Shown: positions 34,401-48,600 of the stretch, piece after piece
Numbering within the stretch: the first letter of the stretch is position 1
Layout of the letters: the number at the start of each line of letters is the position of its first letter
Assembly: GCA_964019055.1 (NCBI GenBank)
Contig: OZ025220.1
Span: forward strand, 6,126,620-6,190,619
Source: Anthopleura xanthogrammica
Taxonomy: Eukaryota > Cnidaria > Anthozoa > Actiniaria > Actiniidae
Reading direction: 5' to 3'
Length of the DNA: 64,000 nt
Position numbers and translations under genes: made by a program
The notes under the pieces: generated by a model
What the model saw: the letters and a program-made list of their open reading frames with translations, nothing else
Told to the model about the DNA's origin: nothing
Database searches by the model: none

Positions 34401-37400
34401 CAGTATATTCGCGATATTGATATTGGATATTGATATTCGTAGAATTATTCGCAATCGAAGAATTATTTGCCTATAGACCCCCTTGCAAGTGACGTCAAAA
34501 CAGCTCAATTTGGAGGTAAAAGAAAAGAATTTCAATCTCCTGAGAATTGGAAATCATCGTTTTGTCCTCGAAATTAAGCTGCATTCCGACATGCTGCAGG
34601 GGTCTATTAAATACTATAGTGATTTTACTTTTCCTGTGAAAAAAATGGAACTAGCGTCAACTATATCGCCAGTTTTAGTTTGCATTACTAATTTGCATTG
34701 TATAAAATTTCTTTGTACGTGGGAATTATATTTGAATTGAACAAGGATGGACCGACTTGGCCCGAAAGCTCGGATTAAGATCAACTAAATTAACGTGAAA
34801 GAAACCTTGTTAAATTCAAATGTGCATTGCATTTCCAGTCCTTACCTGGTGGGCATTCTTCACATTTTGGCCTCAGATCAGATTTGAAAGACCCTCTGTA
34901 GCAAGGATGACAATTGAACCAAAACCAAACCTTCTCACAAATATATCCCATAGTTGTCATGGCATTTTTACCGTCTAATCCTTTCACCTGTATTATGATG
35001 TCGACCACTTTAGATTTCGATGAATATGATCTGCAATAAATATGACCATGATATTTTACAGCGCTTTTCATATTTCCGCGACTTAAGGTTATTCCGTAGT
35101 TTTGCATTGCACATGCGCTACGGCGCACGATTTTAGCCAGCGCGAGCTCGCGCACATTGGCTATAATTACGATTTCAAGATGGCGGCCGGCTGGTAAAAA
35201 CGGTTTGTTAAAAATACACAAATTACATAAAACAAACCAAAACAACCAGCAAATTATCAAACGAAGGTTATTAGGCATTGTTTTGAGAGTTTTGTATAAA
35301 TTTAGAAAAAGATCACAGTCTTTTTGATATTTTTTTGTGTGTAAACTCTCCCTAGTCCCCTCTCGGTCACTACATTTCGAGGACAAAATTCGTTCTTTAG
35401 CGAGCTGTAGCGAGAAAACGAGCACGGTGACCTATCTTTTTTATTTCAGTAAATCAATACGGAATAGGTATAACATAATATATCTTAATTTAAACAAAAT
35501 TCCATTTCCAGTTTTCGAGATATTCTCAAAAACATACTGCGGAAAACTGTTTCCAGATCGATAATAGGGAGCACATCGAAATTGATAAGTTCCTTTTTTT
35601 TTACAACGACTGCATTTCCTGGAAAATTTTCGGCATCCAACTGTTGCTTTGCTTCATAAAAGAAAGAATAACGCTAATAGTTTAATGTTAGCAATGACTT
35701 CCTGAAAGAAGTGGGGCCTTTTGTTCGATACTCATGATTCGAAAATTTCTTTCGTACAACACCAAAAATGCCATAAATTACCATCATCTAGCGCCAAAAT
35801 GAGCACGGTGATCCCACTTTTTAATTTTATTTTTGGAATGAGTAGCATTAACTTAATAACTGTGCGAAGTTTTATTAAAATTCTATGTTCGGATCTATTA
35901 CTACAGAATTACCTTAACTGACTCCAGACGTTATGGATAAAAAGTTAAATTTTACACCGTAAAAAATAAGAGAGATCACTTACTGACGTTTCGGACGCTA
36001 GTCCTTCGTCGGAGTAAAAGAGAGAATAAGAGTAGAAGGTAGTGTATATATGATGAAGATAGAAAATGGATAACCAATGAGAGCAAGGTAGGCAAGGTTA
36101 CAAGAAAAAAACAATAAGAAATAATAAAAAGACAAAAGAATAGATTAATTAAAAGCGAAGCGTTCATTCATCCCATTGGGATTATGAGTACCCAATAGGT
36201 GAATGAGCCGCATCTCTTTGGTTTTGCGACAATCATTGATTAGGTAATTTGAAATGGCGGGAAACTGGTTTGGTTTGATCGTTCTTACGAATATCATAAA
36301 GATGGTCGCGGATTACCGCTAGTTATCATCTCTTGACTCCAGACGTCTGGAGTTTTGGCTTCTGTCAATCAAATTTACGACGAGCCGAGTTCATTCCGAT
36401 CGAGCGACAAGGAAATTCCCTTGACTAGACAGCTATTTTCACACGAGAATTTCTTTATCGTTCGCGATCGGAATAAACTCGGCTCGTCGTAAATTTGATT
36501 GACGGAAGCTAAAACGCCAGACGTCTGGAGTCGGTAGGTCGCAGAAATATGGAAAGCGCTGTAACTGCTGGAAAGAAAGAAGTATATTTTCAAAGTAAAG
36601 CCCGTGTCACACGCTACGATTTCTCGTGCAACTTGTCTCGCGAAAAAAATTGTTGCAGGCTGCAGAGACCATGTCAAACGCACGATTTCGGTTGCAATTT
36701 GTCTCGCGAAAAAAGTATTGGAAGTTGCACGCGTAATTTGAATCAATGGTGAATGAATGATTGGCTTGTGCGCGAGCTCTAATCGCAAGTTGCACCACCA
36801 TGTCACACGTAAATTTTTGGAGAAAGTAGAAGTCGATTCTACTTTTCGTGCAGCAAAGAAATGAAAAATTCAAGTCGCGAGAGGGGATGTCAAACATGAA
36901 AAACGCTCGTGCAACCTGCAAAAAAAAGTTTCGCGAGAGAAGTTGCAAGAGAAATCGCAGCGTGTGACACGGCCTTAAGAACGCGCGCGATCCGTTTATG
37001 ATTATTTTAATCAAGTTAAAACTAAAATATAGTTTTATCCATGTTTTGAACTCGAACCCTCTAGTCTTAGTCAAACGTCTCACACCAAACAACAGCAGTT
37101 TTAGCCGGCTTCTGATTGGACTTATCATTTTCTTACGAGTGAAGAAAAACCGTACGTGGCCATGGCTTCTGATTGGAAGTATCGTTGTTTTTTTTCACAC
37201 GTGAAAAAGCATTACCCTCATTGTGATTGGTTGGGAAAAGTGAACGAACGAAAATTTATTAAACAGGTTTTTATCGAGTAAATCTCAGGTTTATGATAGT
37301 ATATTAAATGCATCTCCTTTTTTTTTCTATTATTTTACTTACACAAGTTTAAGTTTGGGTAAAGACAGAAATGCTCCTTCCTCCAGTACTGTCAAGGGGT

Positions 37401-40400
37401 TGTTTGAAAGAGATCTAGAAAATAACAAACAACAAAATATTAAGCAATGACTACTTATTTATTTTTCCTCGTTTATTTTTCTGCAGCTGTTTTTAATGAA
37501 GTGCAACCCCTTGCTTTGAAATAGTTTGTTTGTTCCAATGTACGTGTTTCATTGGTGGACGTCAATCATTCGAATGACGTCAATGTTCCTTTCATACGTG
37601 AATGTTAATAATTAGAATCATAGAACACATTAACAAAATTACTTTAATTAAAATAATTAATCAAAATTATTCTGCCTTGTCGGCATGATGCATTATGCCC
37701 TTCATGTGTATCCTACTTACATGCTTTCGACTCTTACTAGGCCATAGAACGATAAGTTGTAAATATGAACTATTTTGTTATTATCCAAGAAGCTAATAGA
37801 AAACGAAGGAATAAGCAAATATTAAAAGAAAGAAAGTGTCCTTGGTGAGTCATCACCCTCCTCCACCTCATCCATTTTCCATCTTATTCATTATAAGCTC
37901 TAAAATGTCTGAAAGAAATTAATTTAGTAGCAGGCGTGGCGGCCCAAAGCAGGAGCCCATGGTTAAACTTTTGAGGGTGGTTGCCCCCACACCCCACACC
38001 CCACACCCCACGTGCACACCCCAATCCCACCGCTACGCCCCTGCAAGTAAAGTCACACATAACTACAACACTCCAATCAATATTATTTCTTTTGTTGCTT
38101 TTGAATATTTCCTTACATGTTGACCGTTTGAATAAGATTTTGGAACTTCATATCTGGTATAACTTTCAACTTGTTATTTGCGAAAAATCTTTAGGGATAA
38201 ATAATAATTAGTATCATGAAACAAGGGCGGATCCAGGAATCGGTTGAGAGGGGGGTCCAGACGTTGACAGGGGGCTAAATGTATACTAAATATAAATTTT
38301 ACTCTAAAACGGGCCAAATAGAATCACTTTAATATGGGGAGGGAACAAACTGAAAAATAAAAATAAAATCCTAAAACAGAAAGACGTAAATGAAATTAGC
38401 TGAAAGTAGCAAAGTACTCAGTTTGTTCTATTTTACTAGTCATCGAAAATATGTTCGTTGGCAGCTATCTGCGGGAACTGATCATCAGTGTAACATTAAC
38501 AGACTTACAGTGTTTCAAGTTTCGGTCCATCTCCCAACTCAGGGAAATCGGTGAATTGATTGTAGTTCATAGTCCTTTGAAATATCGTAATATCATTTTA
38601 GTATGAATAAGAATGATTATTTGCTTTATAGCATGTTACAAAACAACTGTCATAAATCTTGCTTTCTGATTGGTTGATAGCGCGTGATTATGTTGAAAGC
38701 ACACAGCATGCGCGCATTTGTATTTTATAAAAAAAATAAAAAACTTGATTGCTGTGCTGAGTGAAGTTAGAAAGCACTTGGGAGTTGTCAGAAATAACAA
38801 ATAAGAAATTACAAATAACTGATAATTTTTATTCGCCACCTTTTGACTGTGAAAAAAATATGTTGCTTTGATACTATAGGGGCCATAATGGTAAGTTTAA
38901 CCAAGTTTCAAGTCATTTCCAATTTTCATAGATTTTCATCTAAGTGCCCCTTTAAGATTTGCCTAATAGACACAAAGGACGCTAATCCCTATTTTTTTTC
39001 CTTTCTTCCTTTTTTTTCCCTACAATCTTTCTTTCTTTCTTTTCATTTTTTTTTTTTTACTTTTTCTTTTTCTTTGCCTTTTCTTTTTCTTTATTTTTTC
39101 TTTGGATTATTTGTTTCTGACTATTATAATTTTACTCGAGTCTTAAATAAAATCACTGCATTTTTCATACAAGGGTTTTTGCACCATAATTTTTTTGGGG
39201 GCATTATTATAATGCTAGACTTGGAAATTTTTAGTTATTAATTTTTTTTTAATTTTTAAGTTGTTTTTTTGAATTGATAATGACGTTATGTAACGTCGAA
39301 ATGTCGTACAATTTTTTGTTTGTTTGTTGTCAATATACATTAATTTGCCATGTGCTACTTACAGAAAGACTAATGTATTTAAGCCAGTGAAATATCCAGA
39401 AGGCAAAGTCATTATATCATTGCTGTGAAGATAGCTACAAATAAAATGTATTCCTTGTTTGAACATACGCTCAAGATTACCGAGCTGTTTTCGTATAATT
39501 GGGAAAAGATACGCCAAGTTATTGCCCTATCATACTATGACGTCACATCAAAACATTTTATTGTTTTAACGGTAAGGATCATGGTCACAATAGGGGACAA
39601 AATAGCAGCAACACAAATTAAATCACAATAAAATTTAGTTTATGAGATGGTGAAAAGTGAGAACAGCTAAATATTGCCATAGACATCCCCAATAAATGAA
39701 GATTTAGCCTACATTTCTGTTACTCTTGATTGCGTAAACAAGCTGTGACGTCATAGTGTTATAGGGCAATTCGTTGCCGTATCGTAGCTGTATATTATCT
39801 TACCAAAGTCGTAACTACGTACGTTGTGATTGGAAAAATTACTGGAAGACACCGAGAAGGCACTTTAATGCTATAGCATGTCGTATTGTGTACGTGCTGT
39901 AAGTCAGTCCTGGACGTTTCGCACACATACGAAAAGCTCTCCATTTAGAGACAAGTGCTTTTAATTATTCTCAATAGACCTTTTTGCTCTATCACTATTT
40001 TCGACTTCGTGCGCTTATAGGTGCATCAAAGATTGTACGGAATTTGAACTTAGAATTAGAGCAAAAAGGTCTAATCGTTTAAAAGTTCGCAAAAACAATG
40101 TCAATTAATTATAACGTTAGTTTTTTTTTTCTTTTGTAATTTTATATTGGGAGACTATCCTTTAAGTTGAGTCACCTGTCTAGCTCACTCCAACAGTTTG
40201 TTGGAAGCTTAATAAATAAGAAAATAAAAAAATAAAAAATCATGACATAACATACAGATAGTTGAGGTATCGAAGGCCAGAGAAAACACCCCGATCCAGA
40301 GATGATAACCGATTGTTGTCAAGGTAACTGAAATAAAAAAAGAGCCCGAACTATTGTCGACGATGACAGCAATAAGCCACTCGGACGAGCACGTAAAATG

Positions 40401-43400
40401 GCGGTCCCGTCTTACTTAGAAACGTTACCGCCGATTCCGATGAATTGCGACTGCTAGACTTTGAATACTTCGATTGCACTAATGCATTAGATGGACGTCA
40501 ATCATTCAAGTGACGTTACACTCCTCAACATCTACCTTGTTTGATCACTTGAGCTTCGCTTTTGAGCAAGAAATTTTAGTCGAAATATGCCTTGCAGTTT
40601 TCCTAGAGCTTTGTGACTGCCTGTTCAAATAACTTTTTAAAAACATGCTACTATCTTTCTTACTGTAAAATCCCGAAAGACCAAGCACTCAGGAAGACTT
40701 ACAATATGATATTAAGGAACGAATTGTTCTCATACTGGTGATTTATTTTACTAACATTTCCTTCTGAAATCTACTTACATTGTCTCCAGCTCGTTGAGGC
40801 CATCAAAAGTACCCGGATGTATTGTCTTTATTTCATTTTTTGAAAGTCTCCTAATATATAAAATAAAAAAAAGAGTTTCAATTAAGATTCAAAGTAAAGC
40901 TATAGGGATATAAAAATGTAAAGTTTTAAGGTTTGCTGGTTTATGTTCGAACATTGACGTTCTGGCTACGCTGATGGTGGCCATAATCAGAATGAAGCAC
41001 CAAAAGGTTATATTTATAAAAAGCTGAACCAATGTTGAGTAGGGAATCTAGGGTCGGATCTCGCGGTGTCAGGTTCGATTCCTGGACTTGGCATCGCAGG
41101 GGTAGTGTAGAGTTTGTTAGGTCTCTCCGATTAGAGGATTTTCCTCCCTCCGCAAAATCTAATAAATTCAAAATTCCAGGTACTAGAGCTATAGGGATAT
41201 TGCTATTTGACAGGATCTTTTTAGTAAACTTTTTATATATAGTCTTTCTTTGGTTCCTTCCTTTGGTTCCTCCCTTCATTCCTCCCTTCATTTCCCTACA
41301 TTCATTTTATATCATTGATATATATTGTTTCATTGTTTCATTGTTTCATTGTTTCATTGTTTCATTGTTTCATTGTTTCATTGTTTCATTGTTTCATTGT
41401 TTCATTGTTTCATTGTTTCATTGTTTCATTGTTTCATTGTTTCATTGTTTCATTGTTTCATTGTTTCATTGTTTCATTGTTTCATTGTTTCATTGTTTCA
41501 TTGTTTCATTGTTTCATTGTTTCATTGTTTCATTGTTTCATTGTTTCATTGTTTCATTGTTTCATTGTTTCATTGTTTCATTGTTTCATTGTTTCATTGT
41601 TTCATTGTTTCATTGTTTCATTGTTTCATTGTTTCATTGTTTCATTGTTTCATTGTTTCATTGTTTCATTGTTTCATTGTTTCATTGTTTCATTGTTTCA
41701 TTGTTTCATTGTTTCATTGTTTCATTGTTTCATTGTTTCATTGTTTCATTGTTTCATTGTTTCATTGTTTCATTGTTTCATTGTTTCATTGTTTCATTGT
41801 TTCATTCTTTCATTGTTTCATTGTTTCATTCTTTCATTGTTTCATTGTTTCATTCTTTCATTCTTTCATTCTTTCATTCTTTCATTCTTTCATTCTTTCA
41901 TTCTTTCATTCTGGCTTAAAATCTTGATAAAAATGAGAACTAATCGTAAACTTACAGAATGTGAATCTTTCTGCTTTCTTTAAATATACCTTCTCCAAGC
42001 TCAGATATTTTATTTTCTGACAGGAATCTGTTTAGAATAAAATATAGTCATGAGTTGTTATGTGTTTCTTCAAGCAAATTTTTCTCTGAAAAAAATGCGA
42101 GATCGTGACGAATACTCACAATGTCCACAAATAGCTTAAACCTCTGAACGTTCCTTGTTGTAAAACTGTGAGGTTATTTTTTGAAAGATCTCTGAAAATA
42201 AAAGGTATACGAACTGAATAAATAACTGCAAAGAAACCAAAATCTGCTTACCAATATTATTGCAGCTTACCTTGATGTGACCTGATCTATTGATGGATCA
42301 TGACACTGTCCCTCTGACACTAGTAAGGTACTGGTCATTATTTATCGCCAGGGGAGGGAGGTCGGTCGGTCGGTCGGTCGGTCGGTCGGTCGGTCGGTCG
42401 GTCGGTCGGTCGGTCGGTCGGTCGGTCGGTCGGTCGGTCGGTCGGTCGGTCGGTCGGTGGACTTTTGTTGCAAAATTATAACGATTTTGCACTTCACCAA
42501 GAGGAACTATCTTTTTTAACTCCTCTTACTAGTGTACTAGTGACTGCTATTTTCTCATTTTTGTTTCATCACCCCCCCCCCCCCCACCCCCCACCCCCCT
42601 ACCCCTCCTCCCTGTGTGGTACCTGTCAATGTATAGGTGATCTAGCCCTTTCGTTCATGGTTCAGTATCCCCCAGCAAATCCTCCAAACTGTCTCCTCCC
42701 CCCCCCCCCCCACCCGTTCTGAGGTCAGTCTATTCCTTTTAAATAAGTACTTACAAATATGAACATGTGTACATGCCAAAAAAGGTCCCAGGATCAATAA
42801 TTCTGATGATGTTATCTGAAAGATATCTTAACACACACAAAGATCGTACAATAGACCCATTACACGTGACATCAAAGCAGCAATTTAGAGGGCAAAATAA
42901 TTCCAATCTCCTGAGAATTGGAACCTATTGTTTTGTCCTCCAAATTGAGCTGCATTCCGACGTGCTGCAAGGGGACTATAACTGTAATAAACCCAATTCC
43001 TGTTTGGTTAGAGGCACGAGATGTCCGAGCAAGAGCGTGCTCTTTCTATTTAGTTATTCGTATAAAAACAAAAGTGATATTGTAATTTGCATTCATCCAT
43101 ACAGGGGTTATCCTCCATTTTGTGTAAAATATTCATGGTTTCACTTTCCGCTGAAGATTCTTGTATGGAGTTTCAAAGTGTTTAATTTGTACTTTTGATG
43201 TTGTTTATTTCTTCATTAATTTAATTTGGCGTGGTGAAGGTGAAGGTGTTTGCTACATACAGTCATTTGAAAAAACGTTGTCACTGACCGGCTCCGCGAC
43301 TACGCGACTAGCCCAAATGGGAGTATGGGTAAAAATCACTGAAGCTGTTGAATTCATCGCTGATTAAATATGCGCCGGGCTTACAGTACGAAAATTCGCT

Positions 43401-46400
43401 GGCGAAATAGTATTTTAATGACTTAACAGTTCCAAAATTGGGAACATCTTTGACTGAATATTAGTCATATCCACTTTTGTCTTCCTTTCGCAAAACTCGA
43501 ACACAAACGTTGAAAGGGTTGCTTCTTGTGTTATCTCATTAGTAAGGAAAAAAAAACTACTTCAGAGCGAATAATAAGCCCTTCAGCGATTTCTACCCAT
43601 ACTCCGTTTCGGTTCAGTCGCGTAGTCGCGGAGCCGGTCAGTGACAACGTTTTTGCAAATGACTGTATGTTGTATGCCAAGCTTGGAGTGTATTGTGGAT
43701 TAGATGTAAGTAATGTCAACACAGAATAATTTGTGCTGGAAAAAACTTGCAAAAAATGTTTGGGGAAGTTTGTTGTGGTTTTTCGCTGATTGCATTCACA
43801 TCGCCCATAGTGCATTTCGGGCTTGGTATGCAACATGCAAGAAAACCTGTAACAACCTTTTTTAAAATGGGAGAGCCTATACGTAGCAAACTGTTAATGT
43901 AATGTAATCATAAAAATACAATGCATCACACGTAATACATTCGATAGAACGAGAATAGAATACAATAGATTTAATGAATAGACTACATCAACTGAGTGCT
44001 ACATTGACCGAATGCCAATATGGCCGCCACTTCATTATCATATTTTTTTAAATTCATATTTTAGTTGACCGCTACATTAGAATTATAGATTAGAATGACA
44101 TCAACATCATACGGAGGGTCGTGGGTTCGATCCCATCTGGGGCTCAGAATTTTTTCTGAGTCCATTCAGTATGGTACGATCACATATACATTTCATATTT
44201 CAGTTTTTGTCGGAAATTATATATTCGTTTTTCATTCTACAAGCTCTTCATTTTCACTTTCAGATGAGTTATCTTTTTGTCCATCGCGTTAATTTCATTT
44301 AAATGGGAGTTTTGGATTCTCTTTCGCGTTAATTTTCTTCATTTGAAAGTATTTTTGCCCTCCATTCGCGTTAATTTAAGGCGCACTAATTTCTAATACT
44401 TTAATTCGGTGGAGCGTTACTTTCCTATAATAAGGTAGGTTTTTATTTCTAAAAGTCAATGGCGGCCATATTGGTATTCGGTCTATAGATTCTCCCTTTT
44501 TAAGATAACTCCATAATACTTACAGAATCTCAGCGAATTTTAGATTATTAAAAACGCCGACACCAAGTTTCGATATCTTGTTTCTCGTGAGATTCCTGAT
44601 TGAGATAAGATTTTGGGTCTTTAGGACGGAGATCAAAACAATGTACCAAAATAGGGACCTGAATTTTTTTATTTAGGTGGTAGGTGCCGCTAAATACCCT
44701 ATCCCCCCTAAGAGACCTGTTGAAATGCTCGATGCTTCGTGTCTGTAGTGACTATTTCTATACACAATTACGTTCTCGGCTTTAGCATACATGAAAAAAG
44801 ACAGTATACCGATCCTGCTATTTTACGTTTACTTTTGGACAAATTTACAGCCCTTTTCATATTTCTGCGACCTAACCAACCCAAGGCGTCTGGCTTTTTG
44901 GCTTCCGTCAATCAAACTTACAAAGAACAGAGTTCATTCCGATCAAGCGATAAGCAAATTCCCTTGGCTAAACAGCCATTTTCACACGAGAATTTCCGCT
45001 TTATCGCTCGAGATCGGAATGAACTCGGCCCGTCGTAGTTTGGATGATGGAAGCCTAAACGCCAGACGTCTGGAGTCGGTTAGGTTGCAGAATAATGAAA
45101 AGTGCTGTAATTTGAAGACAAAATCCAGGTTAACGTTTCTCTTGAACAGATGGTGGGTTCCGGGTAACTCCACGCGTCCGCTGTATATTAGGTCCCGTAA
45201 AATGGCTATAGTCCCAGCAATTCACAGTTCCTTGAGGCATCTTAAAAGGCAGCCAAAGCGAGACGAACGGTGAGCTTGCAATGACAGACATGTGGATATA
45301 TAATTGTATAAGGTGTTATAAATTAAAAAAAGGTCTCTTTCATTGCAAGCTCACCGTTCGTCTCGCTTTCGCCACCTTTCAAGATGGCGCAGGGAACTGT
45401 GAAGCGGACTATTGCTTTGACCTTTTCCCTTTTATCTTCAAAAATAAACTAGAACTAAAATTAAAGTCAAAATTCAAACTCCTTTTGGCGAGAATGTTGT
45501 CTGAGTGGTTAGAGCTGCAAGCGAGCGAATCCAGGGGGAGGCATTTGAACGCTAGCCAGTTCCCTTTCAGTTGTACTTTTAGAAAAGAATCAAGGCTCCA
45601 AAACGGTACTTACAAGGTTACGATACTGCCGCTGCTAAAAACTCCGTTTTCAAGTTCCGCTATTTTGTTTTCCTGGAGATATCTAAAAAAATTCAGATAA
45701 AAATGGGCTTGATTGTTTCATAGGACGAAAAAGACCTGACCTTGGCCATGTACGAGCACCCCAAAAATAGGCCTTTTGCATTATGGCCTTATTTACTACA
45801 ACTTTTGGATGATAGATTTGGATAAGAAAGAAAATTTGCGAATCATCTTCGTAGTAATAGTAAAATGACGCCATCATGCAAAAGGTCTGATTACTAAACA
45901 ATTTGGAGTTTGTCTTATACGTTTGGGATTGTACAAATATATATGTTATAAATAATAGGGCGTTTTCTGCTACTGTGGTATCTCATTGTAACTCCTTTAA
46001 AAGCCAAGTGGAAAGCAAGAAAATATGTTTTCATAAACCGAGACCCGTTCACAAGTCGAAGAAAATAAACCGAACTCAGTCAAGATGTTATTCGGTAACA
46101 TGTAACTAATGCCCGGTTTAGACGTCGAATTTCACATGTGCCGAATCTAATGCAAATGAATTGAACTCAAACAACGATTTTGCTAATTTGCATTACATTA
46201 GGTACATGTGAAATTCAACGTCTAAACCGGGCCTGGCTCGTTTAGGTAACCATGGTATTAAGCATCACAGTATAATGATATCTAAATTTTACTTGTACTT
46301 ACAAGAATCTTAACGAGTCTAGACCCTTAAAAGTATCACGATCCACCACTTTTATCTTATTTACGGCGAGACTTCTAAAATTGAAATTTCTATGTTAACT

Positions 46401-48504
46401 TGAATATACAACAAACTTGTTTGTAAAGAAGAGGGAGACTGATGATATAGAATGTTTCTTTTGATATACTGCCGTCCAAATGAAACGTCACATAGGCAGA
46501 GTCTATTCACCCCTCCCCCCTCCCAAATTATACCAAAGGCAAATAGACTCAGGTAGCAGGTAAATTCGTTTCTAGCAACAAATTGAGCCTTGTGTAGAGG
46601 TTATTGCAGAATGTATGATAAATTGTATGGATTTATCGGTCTGGATAAATCACTGCCGTGATTAGGGGGCTTGTGTGTGTTGAGGATCTCCTGAGCTATG
46701 CCGGCAGGAGCATAGTCTCCTAGTAGGGCCACCCATGCTGGACAGGTCAGGGTGTAGAGACCAGACTAAACACGATCCATTATTCCTCCAAATTTGGGGG
46801 TTTGACGCAAGGCTAACAACCCTGTCCAGTAAAACAACGATGTTACAGAAACTAGAAACAGCAATGACATAAGTGTGTTTTTTTATCATACCCTAGCCCC
46901 CCTCTATAAAACAAAAACAAAAATACTTAACGGCCTCAAATCGCGCTGAAACTTCGCCATAATACCGAATGAGGTACAAACAGTGATTGAAGCAAGTTTC
47001 TTTATTTGTATCCTAGCCCCAAACATTACCCTATAAAACATGAACAGAAAGTTTGCTTGGGCTGCCTGTGGTATTCCTTTGTGGTTCACAAAAAAATCAG
47101 TTGGCCACAAAATGTCATTTGCGTATTTGTCTTGCCCGTATATATAATTTAACGCTTATACGACTGGTTCTAGACAGTACTTACAGAGTAAGCAATTCCT
47201 TCGTTTCATTAAATATGCCTTCTCTTAGCTCTGGTATCATATTGTTATGAAGTTGCCTAATAACGCAGAAACAAAACTTTCAACAAACGTTTACAACGAA
47301 GCAGTGTCAAGGCGTTTCCATGACAATTCATAGGCACGTGCTCTTGAAAACTTTGCGTTTTTCAAAAAAATCATGGAACATTTTGATTGACGTCTGCCAA
47401 AATCCTATATTGGCGCGAGCAAGAATTGTACGATCACGCGTATGTATGCTATTGAGAAAGACTTTATTTGATATTTTATTGAAGTTAGACATAGACTACC
47501 TTACCATGAAGCTAAAATATAGACTGAATAGAGAGACATATACAGAAATAAAGAAAGAGTTAAACTTACACTTAAATACTTGGGTCTATATACCAAGTGT
47601 CAAAGGATACAAAACATATATAACAGCACATTACATTTCCGGTGAGATGACTTCCGGTTTTTTTATTCCCGATAAATAAATGTACTGTTGCTAGAAAAAT
47701 GTTGGAATTTGATCGCTCTCATTTGTTACCGTCTTGAGCAATGAGAAGAGAGAGAAAATGAGCTTCGACAATTTGTTCGAACAATGAATCGTTTTTTCTA
47801 CTCACAGGTGTGTAAGTTGTCCTAGTCCGTTGAATGCTTCAGGATGGACAAAATCAATCTTATTATTTTGAAGTTTCCTAGAAAGAAAGCAATATTTTGT
47901 TCTTTAATGTAGCATAGATTTGTAGCCGGGTTTTCGTTATGCATAATTTCAAAACTCATGAATAATTTATAAGCCTTTGGTCCAACTGAAGCGACCATAC
48001 ACGTCACGTGCATGTACCTTCATACCCGATAATGTCTTCATTAATATTCTTGATATAAAGAATACTAATGATGATGAGTACTTTATATAAAGTTCTCATC
48101 TTTATTAGTATTCTTTATATCAAGAATACTCGTGAGTACAACCTTATCAGAGAGTGTCTCAAAGTTTAGATGAAGACTTAGAGCCTCATCAAGGTCAGTC
48201 TCACATACGATGATCCTTGATGCTCGCTTTTGGAGTCGAAAAAGTTTATTTAGACTGTCTGCACCACAAGTTGACCACACAGAAGAAGCATAAGTCAATG
48301 TTGGTTTAATAGTAGAGTTCTAGTAAATTTCTCTTAGTGGGCGCTTAAAATATGGAATTATTCGTCGGAGAACTCCGATTCCTTTGGAAACCTTTATAAC
48401 GATAAATCATCCACGTGTGCGAGTTCATAGTTTAGATCGTGATCTAACCACATCAAGAACTTTGTGTTTTCTGACTTGTTTAATTAGAGAACCATTAAGT
48501 TCAA

Positions 48505-48539
<35 letters not shown>

Positions 48540-48541
48540 TG

Positions 48542-48600
<59 letters not shown>

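Larger units (their letters stand above)
35056..36564. mobile_element. TTACAGCG palindromic MITE split by nested insertions, unit B
   Basis: The left arm (35056-35086) and the remainder (36347-36564) are the two parts of the MITE that is contiguous at 5953-6223 in unit A. Between them lie a TTAA-flanked element and a Penelope-like fragment, each with its own target duplication. Confidence 0.75.

Noticed and set aside
41032..41983. 295-, 222- and 200-residue frames with FHCFIVSL period
   Set aside because: TTGTTTCA satellite open in three plus frames. It lies in an intron of gene B and is absent from gene A.
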